DNA from: Caloramator sp. E03
GTDB taxonomy: Bacteria; Bacillota; Clostridia; Clostridiales; Caloramatoraceae
Reading direction: 5' to 3'
Assembly (NCBI RefSeq): GCF_006016075.1
Contig: NZ_CP040093.1
Coordinates: 868,001-932,000 of the forward strand
DNA: 64,000 nucleotides
The position numbers and the translations under genes are program-made. Position 1 is the first letter of the stretch. Every line of letters begins with the position of its first letter. Shown piece by piece: positions 35,431-44,763 of the stretch. The notes under the pieces are model-generated. The model searched no databases and was not told the origin of the DNA. It was given only the letters and a program-made list of their open reading frames with translations.

Positions 35431-36324
35431 TCAATTATTTTTACATTGCTCTTCCTTCTCAAGTTCATATATAAATAAAGTAACAGCTAAAATATCGGCT
35501 GCCCCTCCTGGGCTTATATTTTCCCTTACAAATACATCCTCCATATACTTAATATAATCTCTTCCATCCTTTGTCATCATTCCACCAAGCCTTATAGCCT
35601 CTTTAGCTAGATTTTTCATTCTTTCAAGGCCACTAATCCCGCACCTATTTATAACTGTAGTATCCTCTATAGCAGTCATTATATTTATAAGGCTGTGGCT
35701 TAGTGCATCCTTTATATGAAGATTTTGTTTTAATGCATCTTCAAGAGCTGGAAGTCCATACTCTAAAACCGTTGGAATTCCTCTTTCTACTTCCCCTCTT
35801 ATTCCAAGTATTCCATATTTTAAAAATATACTCTCTCCACTAGTAAGCTTTTTCGATTTATCAATATTAAAAAGCTCATTTTTTACTATATCTTTGCTTA
35901 TATAGGAACATTCCCTTGATATATTGAATCTATTTATTTTAATTGCTTTTTTTACACATACCCCAGCTGAAGCACATATTATTCCAATTAAAAATAGAAG
36001 CCCCTTTTGAGTGTTAACCCCGCCTGTTGCTTTGAACATATTATTTTCGGCATTAGCTCCTATTTTTCTAAGCCTTTTTAAAATATCACTATCATAATCA
36101 ATGCCTATTTGAACAAACAAGGGAAGATAGTATGCTATAGAAGATGTACTCTTTAAAAAAGTAAAAAAATCCATATCATCATGGGCTCCCTTTGATACAG
36201 GAGATACAAGCCCAGGGGATGGGCTTATGCTAACTTCATAAAGCATGCTGCAAAGGGCAATCTCTCCAATCCTTATAGCTTTTTCAGACACTTTTAAAAA
36301 ATTTTCGCTACAATCTATATACAT
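35431..36324 (-). CDS. citG: Triphosphoribosyl-dephospho-CoA synthase (CitG)
   Basis: 297 residues of the CitG/MdcB family: SPSPGLVSPVSKGAHDDMDFFTF near residue 40, GGVNTQKGLLFLIGI (Thr-Gln-Lys-Gly motif) and NISPGGAADILAVTLF at the end. It makes 2'-(5''-triphosphoribosyl)-3'-dephospho-CoA from ATP and dephospho-CoA, the precursor of the lyase acyl-carrier cofactor. It is the last gene of the operon, four bases after citX. The usual alternative, an MdcB-like partner of malonate decarboxylase, does not fit the neighbours. Confidence 0.92.
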   Translation of the reverse strand: MYIDCSENFLKVSEKAIRIGEIALCSMLYEVSISPSPGLVSPVSKGAHDDMDFFTFLKSTSSIAYYLPLFVQIGIDYDSDILKRLRKIGANAENNMFKATGGVNTQKGLLFLIGIICASAGVCVKKAIKINRFNISRECSYISKDIVKNELFNIDKSKKLTSGESIFLKYGILGIRGEVERGIPTVLEYGLPALEDALKQNLHIKDALSHSLINIMTAIEDTTVINRCGISGLERMKNLAKEAIRLGGMMTKDGRDYIKYMEDVFVRENISPGGAADILAVTLFIYELEKEEQCKNN

Positions 36325-36328
36325 ATCT

Positions 36329-36835
36329 TCACCCTTTATACTCTAAAATAAGATTATTTACAACTTCTAATATTTCATTTAAGCTATGCTTTCTATTTGC
36401 AATACAAATTCTTGCTTCATCACCACAAAGAATGCATCTTCTTCTTTTAAATCCAAGTTGTTCTCTATCTATAGGAATCCCATTCAAATCATAAACATCT
36501 ATATCAAACAATCTTCCTAAGGAATGACTTTCCTCTATTTCAATTGAAATTTTTTTTGCTTCTCTTAAAGGAATGTCTAAAACATTTATTAGAGCCTTTC
36601 CATCATATCCCTCTAATATCTTTTCAAATTTTATATATCCCTTAAACCTTTCTTTTAAAATATCATATAGGACATAAAATGCTTTATTAGCTTCAAAAGT
36701 ATTCTTATTATTTGAAGGATAATTTATCTTCCCACAAAGAACTGTTAATTTGTATTCATTTAAGGTTTTACATAAGAATTCATATCTTTTTTCTCTATCA
36801 TCTAATATTAACTGGCTAATTTTTTTATCTACCAT
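36329..36835 (-). CDS. citX: Lyase holo-acyl-carrier synthase (CitX)
   Basis: About 168 residues, with the family features ILDDREKRYEFLCKTL at the start, LDIPLREAKKISIEIEESHSLGRLFDIDV in the middle and KRRRCILCGDEARICIANRKHS with the paired cysteines near the end. It transfers the phosphoribosyl-dephospho-CoA group to a serine of CitD. ATG 36835 follows AGAGGAT, overlapping the citC end by 11 bases, a sign of translational coupling. Confidence 0.9.
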   Translation of the reverse strand: MVDKKISQLILDDREKRYEFLCKTLNEYKLTVLCGKINYPSNNKNTFEANKAFYVLYDILKERFKGYIKFEKILEGYDGKALINVLDIPLREAKKISIEIEESHSLGRLFDIDVYDLNGIPIDREQLGFKRRRCILCGDEARICIANRKHSLNEILEVVNNLILEYKG

Positions 36836-37844
36836 TTTTAATCCTCTCAATTATGGGTTTTGCATCATCAGATATAAGGTAATTATAAGTAACATCAGGA
36901 ACTAAATCCCTAATGCTTTCAATTTTTTCTTCCTTAATTAAACCTCTAACCATTGAAGCACTTATCGCCCTTTCATCTTTTGAAAGCCTTTTAACAAGCT
37001 CAAGTGTTATATTAAAATTAGGTAAAACTTCCATTAATGCTTCATTATATTTTGATGTAACTTTGCAATAGGGTTCAGTCCCTACATATCTTTTTACTAT
37101 ATTAAACTGAGGTGCTATATACTTTCCAAATATACCTGCATCAAGTTTTGTATATGCACTAAGTCTTTCATCAAAATGCTTTATAAAATAAGTCGGAAAA
37201 GTTGCAGAGGATATTATATAGTTTCCTCCCGGTATCACTACTACATTTTTCAAATCAGAAACTCCTTCTTTAACAAGGTTGTATCTTATATTAAAGGGAA
37301 ACACCGATTTTTCTTCTTCAACAATAAAAACAACAACCTTTTCATTTTCATTTGATGCCTTTTCTATTAAAAACCTATGCCCTAAAGTAAAGGGATTACA
37401 GTTCATAACTATAGCTGCCTTTTTCTCATTCCCTAGTCCACTATTTAAAAACATATCCACAGTATATTTTTTTACATCAAAGGTTCCTCCTTCAAGAAGT
37501 GCAACCTCATCTACTGAATGTACTATCCTATATCCCATAGTTTTAAATATTTGTGCATTTAAAGGTTTTGTGAATATAAAACTTCCATATATTCCTCTGT
37601 CAAACATTTCATTAGTAATGTGAGTTATCAATTTTAAAGATATACCTTCACCTTTTAACTTCTCCTTTACAGCAAAACACTTTATAACTTTTCCTGAAAA
37701 AGAACAAGTTCCAACTATTTCACCCTTTAATCGCGCTATGGCAGTATATTCTGCATCGTCATATTCAAGTCCTTCTTCCCTTAAAAGTATCTTTACTTTT
37801 TCAATATCATCATTATCTGCTTTTTCTATAGAAATATCATACAT
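36825..37844 (-). CDS. citC: Citrate/citramalate lyase ligase (CitC, acetate:SH-lyase ligase)
   Basis: 339 residues: an N-terminal GNAT-like domain (ARLKGEIVGTCSFSGKVIKC) followed by a nucleotidylyltransferase fold with IVMNCNPFTLGHRFLIEKA, where GHR is the (H/T)xGH-type loop that contacts ATP. It uses ATP and acetate to acetylate the thiol of the lyase cofactor and so switches the lyase on. In this operon the lyase is probably citramalate lyase. Confidence 0.9.
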   Translation of the reverse strand: MYDISIEKADNDDIEKVKILLREEGLEYDDAEYTAIARLKGEIVGTCSFSGKVIKCFAVKEKLKGEGISLKLITHITNEMFDRGIYGSFIFTKPLNAQIFKTMGYRIVHSVDEVALLEGGTFDVKKYTVDMFLNSGLGNEKKAAIVMNCNPFTLGHRFLIEKASNENEKVVVFIVEEEKSVFPFNIRYNLVKEGVSDLKNVVVIPGGNYIISSATFPTYFIKHFDERLSAYTKLDAGIFGKYIAPQFNIVKRYVGTEPYCKVTSKYNEALMEVLPNFNITLELVKRLSKDERAISASMVRGLIKEEKIESIRDLVPDVTYNYLISDDAKPIIERIKNGR

Positions 37845-37856
37845 ATTAACACCTGC

Positions 37857-39394
37857 TTATTCAACCTGCCTTATAATATCTATAACAGTTCCATCCCTAT
37901 ATTCAACAACACCTACTATTTTACCTTTATTTTCATACTTTTCTGGAATACCTGTAATTTTCACTGCTAAATCGTAAAGTTCCTCTATAGTCATCAATGG
38001 TAAATCAGAATTCTTTAATCTTTCAATAAGATCTTTCCTTTTTGGATTTATAGCAATACCTCTTTCTGTTACAAGGGCATCAATAGTCTCTCCTGGGGTT
38101 GTAACTGTAGTTACTTTATCAACAACTATTGGAAGCCTTCCTTTAATAAGCTGAGTTGTTACAATAGATAGTTTAGCCCCTGCAGCAGTATCGCTGTGCC
38201 CTCCTGAGCCTCCCATTATAAATCCATTTGATCCTGTTGTAACATTAACATTAAAATCCTTATCTATCTCCGTTGCTCCAAGAATCATAACATCAAGCAT
38301 ATTTACAACAGCACCTTTATTGTGGGGATTTCCATACATAGATGCGGACATACCCTGATGATTTTTGTTGTTCTTATATGACTCTACAGCCTTTAAATCA
38401 AAACACTGAACATCAAATAAGCATTTAAATAAACCTTCCTCAAGCATCTCAACAATATATCCAGTAATTCCCCTGCTGCAAAGCTTCCCTTTATATTTTT
38501 TTTCTTCATAATATCCTTTACATAAGCTGCAACTGCAAGGGTCGTTCCACCAGCTCCTGTCTGAAAGGAAAATCCATCCTTTAAAAGCCCACTATACTCT
38601 ATAAGCTTTGATGTCATCTTTGCAATTTTTAAACCTAAAGGGTCCTTAGTAATCTTTGTAGTACCAGATACTATTCCATTAGGATCACCTATTTCACAAA
38701 CCTTAACAACAAAATCAACATATTCCTGACTAATTTCAATTGGACATAAAGGATAAGGCACTATATTATCAGTTATTGCAACAACCCTGTCTGCATACAT
38801 AGCATCGGGTATTGCATATCCTAATGATCCACAGGCTGACTTTCCATCTACACCATTTATATTACCGTAAAAATCACAGGATGGCGCTGCAATAAACGCA
38901 ATATCTATATGAAGATCGCCTGATTCTATTGCCCTTGCTCTTCCTCCATGGGTATGCATTACAACAGGGTATTTTAAATATCCTAATGATACTGCCTCTG
39001 CCACAGGACCAGACATATAATTTGTATATATACCAGTTACAACTCCTTTTTTAATAAGATCAACTAAAGGTTCATGTATAGGAAATATAGAACTTGCTGC
39101 AACCTTAATATCCTTTATTCCAAGCCTTTCAACTTCCTTCATTACCATATTTAGAACATAATCCCCATTTCTTAAATGATGGTGAAAGGATAAAGTCATC
39201 CCGTCCCTTATACCACACAGCTTTAAAACTTGTTCTATTGAATCTACTACTTTATTCTCACCCTTGCCTTTGCACTTTATAACATTTCCTTTCTTTACTG
39301 CTTCATTTATATTTGCAAAGGCACCTTTAAAAGGCTTTACCTTTCCATATCCCTCTATATATTCAGGTATATCCCTGTTTACTGCATTTATCAT
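37857..39394 (-). pseudogene. citF: Citrate/citramalate lyase alpha subunit, frameshifted
   Basis: The N-terminal two thirds (39394 down to about 38475) and the C-terminal third (38447-37857) are in different frames. The N part runs normally through GAGGTTLAVAAYVKDIMKKK and SFAAGE and then loses similarity; the C part resumes with MLEEGLFKCLFDVQCFDL, the next conserved stretch. The break lies at a run of four G's (38473-38470 on the minus strand): five G's would restore a continuous GGITGYIVEML. The subunit exchanges acetyl for citramalyl or citryl on the carrier thioester. All other genes of the operon are intact, so a sequencing error or slippage is as likely as real inactivation. The start at ATG 39394 follows AAGGGGTGA. 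Confidence 0.85.
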
Positions 39395-39398
39395 AATA

Positions 39399-40274
39399 TC
39401 ACCCCTTATATAGACCTGAAAGCTTTGCCTTATCAAGTATGTTTTGAGCTCTTGCAATTATCGGAGCATCTACCATTTTCCCATCTAATGAGAATACACC
39501 TTTGCCTTCTTTTTTTGCCTCATCCTTAGCCTTCATTATCCTTATTGCATAGTTTATTTCATCTAAGCTTGGGGCAAAAACTTCATGAATAGTGTCTATC
39601 TGCCTTGGGTTTATTGCAGCTTTTCCCGTCATACCTATTGATTTTGCCCTATTTATATCCTTTATAAAACTCTCTTCATCATTTAAATCTGTAAAAGGGG
39701 TATCTATAGCATCAACTCTGAAGGCTCTACATGCCGATGCAACCTTACATCTTGCATAAAAAATTTCATCACCTTCTTTAGTCCTTTTAATTCCAAGGTC
39801 TGCCGTTAAATCCTCAGCTCCAATAAGAACTCCCTCTACTCTTTCTGATGATTTTATTATGTTATATACATTTTCAAGCCCATAGGCTGTCTCTATCAAA
39901 GGGAAGAGCTTTATGCTTTGCCTTTTCATTCCTTCAAATTCCTCTATCCTATTTAATATATCATCGCATGCCTTAATATCTTCTTCCGTTGATTTTGGAA
40001 TTAAAAGCCCATGAGGCCTTACCTTTGAAATCTCTTTAATATCATCATATCCAAAATCCGTTGAAAGTGGATTTATCCTAACAACAACTTCAGTATCATA
40101 AAAATCTAAAAATTTTAAAGCATTCCTAACAAGAATTCTTGCAGAATCCTTTTCACTAATGCTTACAGCATCCTCTAAGTCTAATATTATGCTGTCTGCT
40201 CCAAGTACTCCTGCATTTTGTATCATCCCAGGGTTGTTTCCAGGAATAAACAGCATACTCCTTCTAAGTTTCAT
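39399..40274 (-). CDS. citE: Citrate/citramalate lyase beta subunit (citryl/citramalyl-CoA lyase)
   Basis: 291 residues of the HpcH/HpaI-CitE family: LRRSMLFIPGNNPGMIQNAG at the N-terminus, DSIILDLEDAVS (metal-binding Glu/Asp), VVRINPLSTDFG, and LIGAEDLTADLG. It cleaves the acyl thioester on the carrier protein: citramalyl gives pyruvate plus acetyl carrier, citryl gives oxaloacetate. ATG 40274 is five bases after AGGAGGG. Its end abuts the citF start. Confidence 0.93.
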   Translation of the reverse strand: MKLRRSMLFIPGNNPGMIQNAGVLGADSIILDLEDAVSISEKDSARILVRNALKFLDFYDTEVVVRINPLSTDFGYDDIKEISKVRPHGLLIPKSTEEDIKACDDILNRIEEFEGMKRQSIKLFPLIETAYGLENVYNIIKSSERVEGVLIGAEDLTADLGIKRTKEGDEIFYARCKVASACRAFRVDAIDTPFTDLNDEESFIKDINRAKSIGMTGKAAINPRQIDTIHEVFAPSLDEINYAIRIMKAKDEAKKEGKGVFSLDGKMVDAPIIARAQNILDKAKLSGLYKG

Positions 40275-40284
40275 GCTATCCCTC

Positions 40285-40548
40285 CTAAAGTGCCCTTCTA
40301 ATTGCAGTTTCAATTCTTGATTTTATTGTATAGTCCAGGGCACCTCTATCCTTGGCTGTAATTATAACGCTCTTTACACCAAGTTCCTTTAAGGTATCCA
40401 TTATAACCTTTTCTATTTGTTTTCCAAACTGTTTTTTAACTATACTTTCAAGATTTATTTCAATTGTTCTCTTATCATTGGGCTGAACCATTACATATAT
40501 ATCATTTGATTCAAAAGTTCCTGCCTTTGCACTTTTTTTTATCTCCAT
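40285..40548 (-). CDS. citD: Citrate/citramalate lyase acyl carrier protein (gamma subunit)
   Basis: 87 residues. The motif KAGTFESNDIYVMVQP carries the serine (Ser14) that receives the phosphoribosyl-dephospho-CoA group. It swings the acyl group between the alpha and beta subunits. Length is typical (about 95). The gene lies eight bases after the hydratase beta subunit. Confidence 0.92.
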   Translation of the reverse strand: MEIKKSAKAGTFESNDIYVMVQPNDKRTIEINLESIVKKQFGKQIEKVIMDTLKELGVKSVIITAKDRGALDYTIKSRIETAIRRAL

Positions 40549-40556
40549 AATATCAC

Positions 40557-41117
40557 CTACTTGTTAATTGAACTTAAATATTCCCTTTGGCCTATTTCAT
40601 AATAATTATTTCCCTCACTGTCTATAACAACAATTAAGGGCAAATCCTCAACATAAAGCCTTCTTACAGCTTCTGCTCCTAAATCCTCATAGGCTATAAG
40701 TTCTGATGATTTAACACACTTTGCAGTAAGAGCTGCTGCACCGCCTATTGCAGCAAAATAAACGCCATTATATTTTTTAATAGCATTTATTACCTCATCG
40801 TTTCTTGACCCCTTTCCTATCATGCCCTTAAGTCCAATCTCCAAAAGCTTTGGCGCATAAGGATCCATCCTGTAGCTTGTAGTTGGCCCTGCTGAACCTA
40901 TTGGCATCCCCTCTCTTGCCGGTGTTGGTCCTACATAATAAATTACCTGTCCCTTTATATCAAAGGGCAGATCCTTACCATCATTTAAAAGTTCAATAAA
41001 CCTTTTATGGGCTGCATCCCTTGCAGTATATATATATCCTGTTAAAAGTACGCTATCCCCTGCCTTCAATTCCTTTACTGCATCATCAGTAAGGGGAGTT
41101 GTAATCCTCTTTTTCAT
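40557..41117 (-). CDS. Mesaconase (class I fumarase-type) beta subunit
   Basis: A 186-residue C-terminal-type subunit of class I Fe-S hydratases, with SAGPTTSYRMDPYAPKLLE, GMIGKGSRND and YFAAIGGAAALTAKCVK. Alone it would be called fumarate hydratase beta. Its place between methylaspartate ammonia-lyase and the lyase genes argues that the complex hydrates mesaconate to (S)-citramalate, as in C. tetanomorphum-type glutamate fermentation. It may act on fumarate too. Confidence 0.88.
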   Translation of the reverse strand: MKKRITTPLTDDAVKELKAGDSVLLTGYIYTARDAAHKRFIELLNDGKDLPFDIKGQVIYYVGPTPAREGMPIGSAGPTTSYRMDPYAPKLLEIGLKGMIGKGSRNDEVINAIKKYNGVYFAAIGGAAALTAKCVKSSELIAYEDLGAEAVRRLYVEDLPLIVVIDSEGNNYYEIGQREYLSSINK

Positions 41118-41128
41118 AATAACCCTCC

Positions 41129-41971
41129 TTATAAAACAGCCTCTGCATGCCTTGTGGCATGGCAGTTTATATTAACTGCAACAGGAAGCCCTGCAATGTG
41201 TGTTGCATAAGTTTCAACATTAACTGAAAGAGCAGTAGTCCTTCCTCCAAACCCTTGAGGCCCAATACCAAGGGAATTTATTTTCTCTAAAAGTTCTTCT
41301 TCAAGCTTTGCATAGTATGGATTAGAGTTTCTAACATCGACAGGTCTTAAAAGAGCTTTTTTAGCAAGAAATGCTGCTTTCTCAAAGGTTCCCCCTATTC
41401 CAATTCCAACTACTATTGGAGGGCAGGGATTAGGTCCTGCCTCCTTTACAACCTTTAAAACAAAATCTTTAACACCTTCTATACCATCAGCAGGTTTTAG
41501 CATTTTAAGCTGACTCATATTTTCGCTTCCAAAGCCCTTTGGAGCAACTATTATCTTTAGTTTATCCCCAGGTACTATACTGTAATGGATTATCGCTGGA
41601 GTATTATCCTTCGTATTTATCCTCTCTATAGGATCCCCTACCACAGATTTTCTTAAATATCCTTCACTATATCCCTGTCTTACTCCTTCATTTACAGCAT
41701 CCTCAATGCTTCCTCCTGTTATATGTACATCTTGACCTATTTCAAGAAAAACAATAGCCATACCCGTATCCTGACACATAGGCATATTTTCATTTTTTGC
41801 AATATCAGCGTTTTCAAGTATTATATCAAGTATATTCTGTGCAACTGGAAATATTTCTTTATCCTTTGAGTCTTTAAGCCTTTCTCTGATATCATCATTT
41901 AAATAGTAATTTGAATCAATACATAGCCTTTTTACAGTTTCAACTATCTTTGAAACATGAATTTCTCTCAT
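41129..41971 (-). CDS. Mesaconase (class I fumarase-type) alpha subunit, 4Fe-4S
   Basis: 280 residues of the class I fumarase/L(+)-tartrate dehydratase alpha family. MCQDTGMAIVFLEIG and NPCPPIVVGIGIGG contain two of the three cysteines that bind the labile 4Fe-4S cluster, and the third is probably in INCHATRHAEAVL at the C-terminus. ATG 41971 follows GGAGGG; a frame from 41983 is less well placed. It works with the beta subunit encoded 11 bases downstream. Oxygen sensitivity fits a strict anaerobe. Confidence 0.9.
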   Translation of the reverse strand: MREIHVSKIVETVKRLCIDSNYYLNDDIRERLKDSKDKEIFPVAQNILDIILENADIAKNENMPMCQDTGMAIVFLEIGQDVHITGGSIEDAVNEGVRQGYSEGYLRKSVVGDPIERINTKDNTPAIIHYSIVPGDKLKIIVAPKGFGSENMSQLKMLKPADGIEGVKDFVLKVVKEAGPNPCPPIVVGIGIGGTFEKAAFLAKKALLRPVDVRNSNPYYAKLEEELLEKINSLGIGPQGFGGRTTALSVNVETYATHIAGLPVAVNINCHATRHAEAVL

Positions 41972-42016
41972 AATACCCTCCAATAAATTAGAATATAGGC
42001 ATGCAGCCTTGCATGC

Positions 42017-43285
42017 CTAAGATTTATTTAATGCATTGTTTATCCTCTCCCTATTTTTTGCAAGAGTCAAAACCCTTTGCATTTCATTATAAACTATCAT
42101 AAATCCTTCATCAACACCCATTCCTGGTTTTGCAAGACACTGGTCAGCGCCACAGGCTATTGCTATATTCGTGCAAACCTGAGCTGAGCGGTCCGTTTCA
42201 TTACAGGTTCCCCCACAGTAAGCACCAATGCCGTGTTTTTTACAATACAATATAGCTTCAACTATATTATTTACTCCTCCAAGATCAGGAGTTTTAATCT
42301 GTATCATATCCGCTGCCTGCTCATCTGTAAAGTATTTTATATCCTCCCAAGTGTTGCACCATTCATCTGCAACAATTTCAACACCAATACCCTTTTCTTT
42401 TAGTGCCTTTCTAAGCTTTTTAAGCTCCATCATCTGTCCTTCCCTGTTTTCCACATCCATAGGCCCTTCTATCCTAAGCTTTAATGGATAGGCTGCCCTT
42501 TCAAGTTCTGAAATGTAGTCTACCATCTTTTCAATATCATTGTTAAAAGCTATTCCAATAGTTCCGTATACATCAATATGCAAAATAGGGTTATAGTCCT
42601 CTGATGTTCTAAGGTGCATTATTCTATCCCTCAGCCACACAACATACTCCCTTAAAAGCTCTCCTCTCTCTCCAAGCTTTTCCTTCACATTGTTTATAAG
42701 GCCGTGTGGCAAAACATCAGCTCCCTTTATAATCATCTTGTCAACATTATTATACCTGTCGTCTCCTGATTGAGTAAATATTGGAACTTCCTTGAACTCA
42801 ATCCCTGTATTGTATTCATACCTTATAACCTCAGCCATTGTAAGCTTTTTAGACTTTGCAACACCATCTAGTATTGCCTGGGTAATACCATATCTTATTG
42901 CTGTATGAAGTCTTTTACCATCAACAAGCATTGTATCTATTTCTTCTGCTAAATCTTTAAAGCTTTTAAGCTCTCTTCCTATAAGCATTGGAGCTATATG
43001 TTTTTCTATTATTGGAATAAAATCCTTTGCAAGAAATAGCGGATCCCTTCCTCCTGCTCCAGAATACTGAACTGCTGCACAATCTCCATAAGCAATTTGA
43101 CCATCCTCAAGGATTAACATTACAGATATCGACTCTCCAGCAACCCTTATTTTTTTAAATCCTTCAGTCACAGGCTCTCCAATATAGGTAAATCCATCAT
43201 GAACTGCTCCTTTTTTTATAGCTCTTTGATCATCGAAGAAAAAACCCGTTCTTCCTGCACTGCATAAAACATCTACTACTTTCAT
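42017..43285 (-). CDS. Methylaspartate ammonia-lyase
   Basis: 422 residues, strongly similar to the C. tetanomorphum enzyme from end to end by recall: VDVLCSAGRTGFFFDDQRAI at the start, QYSGAGGRDPLFLAKDFIP, and the enolase-superfamily barrel with metal ligands in HIDVYGTIG, RIEGPMD and VADEWCNT, and the Lys base in MIQIKTPDLGG. It converts (2S,3S)-3-methylaspartate to mesaconate and ammonia with magnesium. It lies between glutamate mutase and the mesaconase genes. Confidence 0.96.
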   Translation of the reverse strand: MKVVDVLCSAGRTGFFFDDQRAIKKGAVHDGFTYIGEPVTEGFKKIRVAGESISVMLILEDGQIAYGDCAAVQYSGAGGRDPLFLAKDFIPIIEKHIAPMLIGRELKSFKDLAEEIDTMLVDGKRLHTAIRYGITQAILDGVAKSKKLTMAEVIRYEYNTGIEFKEVPIFTQSGDDRYNNVDKMIIKGADVLPHGLINNVKEKLGERGELLREYVVWLRDRIMHLRTSEDYNPILHIDVYGTIGIAFNNDIEKMVDYISELERAAYPLKLRIEGPMDVENREGQMMELKKLRKALKEKGIGVEIVADEWCNTWEDIKYFTDEQAADMIQIKTPDLGGVNNIVEAILYCKKHGIGAYCGGTCNETDRSAQVCTNIAIACGADQCLAKPGMGVDEGFMIVYNEMQRVLTLAKNRERINNALNKS

Positions 43286-43297
43286 TTTAAATCCTCC

Positions 43298-44749
43298 TTA
43301 TTTTTCAGGTCTTCCAATAAGAACTCCCCTACCTACTGCAAAAATATCATCAACTACCATCTGAAAGCTTACATCTCTTCCTTCATATTTTGCCCTATCC
43401 TCAAGAAGCTTTCTATTATAGTCTTTTATTTCTTTGTTCAATGGAACATTCCCAAACTCTAAATATCTTACTGCACCATTATTATCTCTTGCTGGAAGCA
43501 TCTTGCCTGCATTATATTTGCTTGGAGCAAAGGGAATGTCTAAAACTCCAGCTTCAAATGCCTTTACTGTTCCAACTGCAATGTCTCCCCTACCAAGTTT
43601 TAAAACTTCATCTATTATGCATTTAGTTTCTGATTTAATAAGCTCTATCTCATCCTTTAACTCCTTTGATAGTGGAAGGCGCTGGCCTCTTAAAAGGTTT
43701 AACGTCTGCTTTGTAGCCTTAATTCCTGCTGCATTTGCCTCCTTTGTAGGTATACCAACCGCTTCGTGGGGTGTTTTAACTATAACCTTTGTAGCACCAG
43801 CAAGAGCTGCTGCTGCTGAACCAGTGCATATTACTCCAAAGGCTTTAGATTCATCTTGAGGAAATCCTCCCATCCACTGATGGAAAACCGTTGTAAGCTC
43901 TACATCATATCCATATTCTTTAAAATATTCTTCTGCCTGCTCAACTAAAGCCCTTATTGCTGCAACATCCTGAATTAAATTTCCACACTGCCCATATCCC
44001 AATGTCAAATTTTTAACGCCCTGCTCTGCTGCAAGAAGGCCCTCTATTATTGCAACTGCATTTGACATGCTTGGTGGAACCAATGTTCCTGTTAAAGGTC
44101 CAAAGGGTTCCCTATTTAAAGAAATTCCCATCTCTTCATAAATTCCAACAAGTCTATCACAGTACTGCCAATCAATTAAAGATTTTTCTATACTTACACT
44201 CTTTGCATAAGGAATATTATAGGATATACCTCCACCTTCATTAGATGTCCATCCAGATGCATGTATTATTTCTGATAAGAGCCTTGCATCAGGCGTTCCA
44301 TGTCTTGCTTGAAGTGGAAGATTTACTGCCTCATATACTCTTCTGCATTCTTTAAGTCCATAGTTTACAGCGGGAAAACCATTCAGCATTGAACGTCCTG
44401 CCTTTTTACTCTCTTCTATTCCAACCTCACACTCATTATATCTGTTCTGCCTTGTATAGCTGTCTATTGTTGATGGTAGAAGGTCCGCTTCCCCTTCATC
44501 CTGTAGATACTTTAAAAGGTTTATATGATCTTCAACAATAGCAACTCCAGCCCTTGGCTGTGCAAGAGTTATTCCTTCTTCTTTAGCTTTTTTAAGTTTT
44601 GAGCAAAAATTCTTATGTTCAGGAACCTTCCTAAGATATTCAGCAGCCTCCTTTAAGTTAACATCTTTACCTGTTGGCCACTGATTTAAAACTTCACTTC
44701 TAACTTTAAAGAATTCTTCTTCACTCCATTTTTTATTTCTAAGCTCCAT
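43298..44749 (-). CDS. glmE: Glutamate mutase epsilon subunit
   Basis: 483 residues forming the TIM-barrel, substrate-binding subunit of adenosylcobalamin-dependent glutamate mutase: [20 protein letters not shown], the substrate-arginine region [32 protein letters not shown] and [17 protein letters not shown]. It pairs with the cobalamin-binding GlmS and turns L-glutamate into (2S,3S)-3-methylaspartate by radical rearrangement. The order glmS-glmL-glmE-lyase is the same as in C. tetanomorphum and C. tetani. Confidence 0.96.
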   Translation of the reverse strand: MELRNKKWSEEEFFKVRSEVLNQWPTGKDVNLKEAAEYLRKVPEHKNFCSKLKKAKEEGITLAQPRAGVAIVEDHINLLKYLQDEGEADLLPSTIDSYTRQNRYNECEVGIEESKKAGRSMLNGFPAVNYGLKECRRVYEAVNLPLQARHGTPDARLLSEIIHASGWTSNEGGGISYNIPYAKSVSIEKSLIDWQYCDRLVGIYEEMGISLNREPFGPLTGTLVPPSMSNAVAIIEGLLAAEQGVKNLTLGYGQCGNLIQDVAAIRALVEQAEEYFKEYGYDVELTTVFHQWMGGFPQDESKAFGVICTGSAAAALAGATKVIVKTPHEAVGIPTKEANAAGIKATKQTLNLLRGQRLPLSKELKDEIELIKSETKCIIDEVLKLGRGDIAVGTVKAFEAGVLDIPFAPSKYNAGKMLPARDNNGAVRYLEFGNVPLNKEIKDYNRKLLEDRAKYEGRDVSFQMVVDDIFAVGRGVLIGRPEK

Positions 44750-44763
44750 AATTTATCCTCCCA

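Noticed and set aside
40557-41971. Fumarase subunits as part of a TCA cycle module
   Set aside because: They are embedded between methylaspartate ammonia-lyase and citramalate-type lyase genes; mesaconase explains the context better. Dual activity stays possible.
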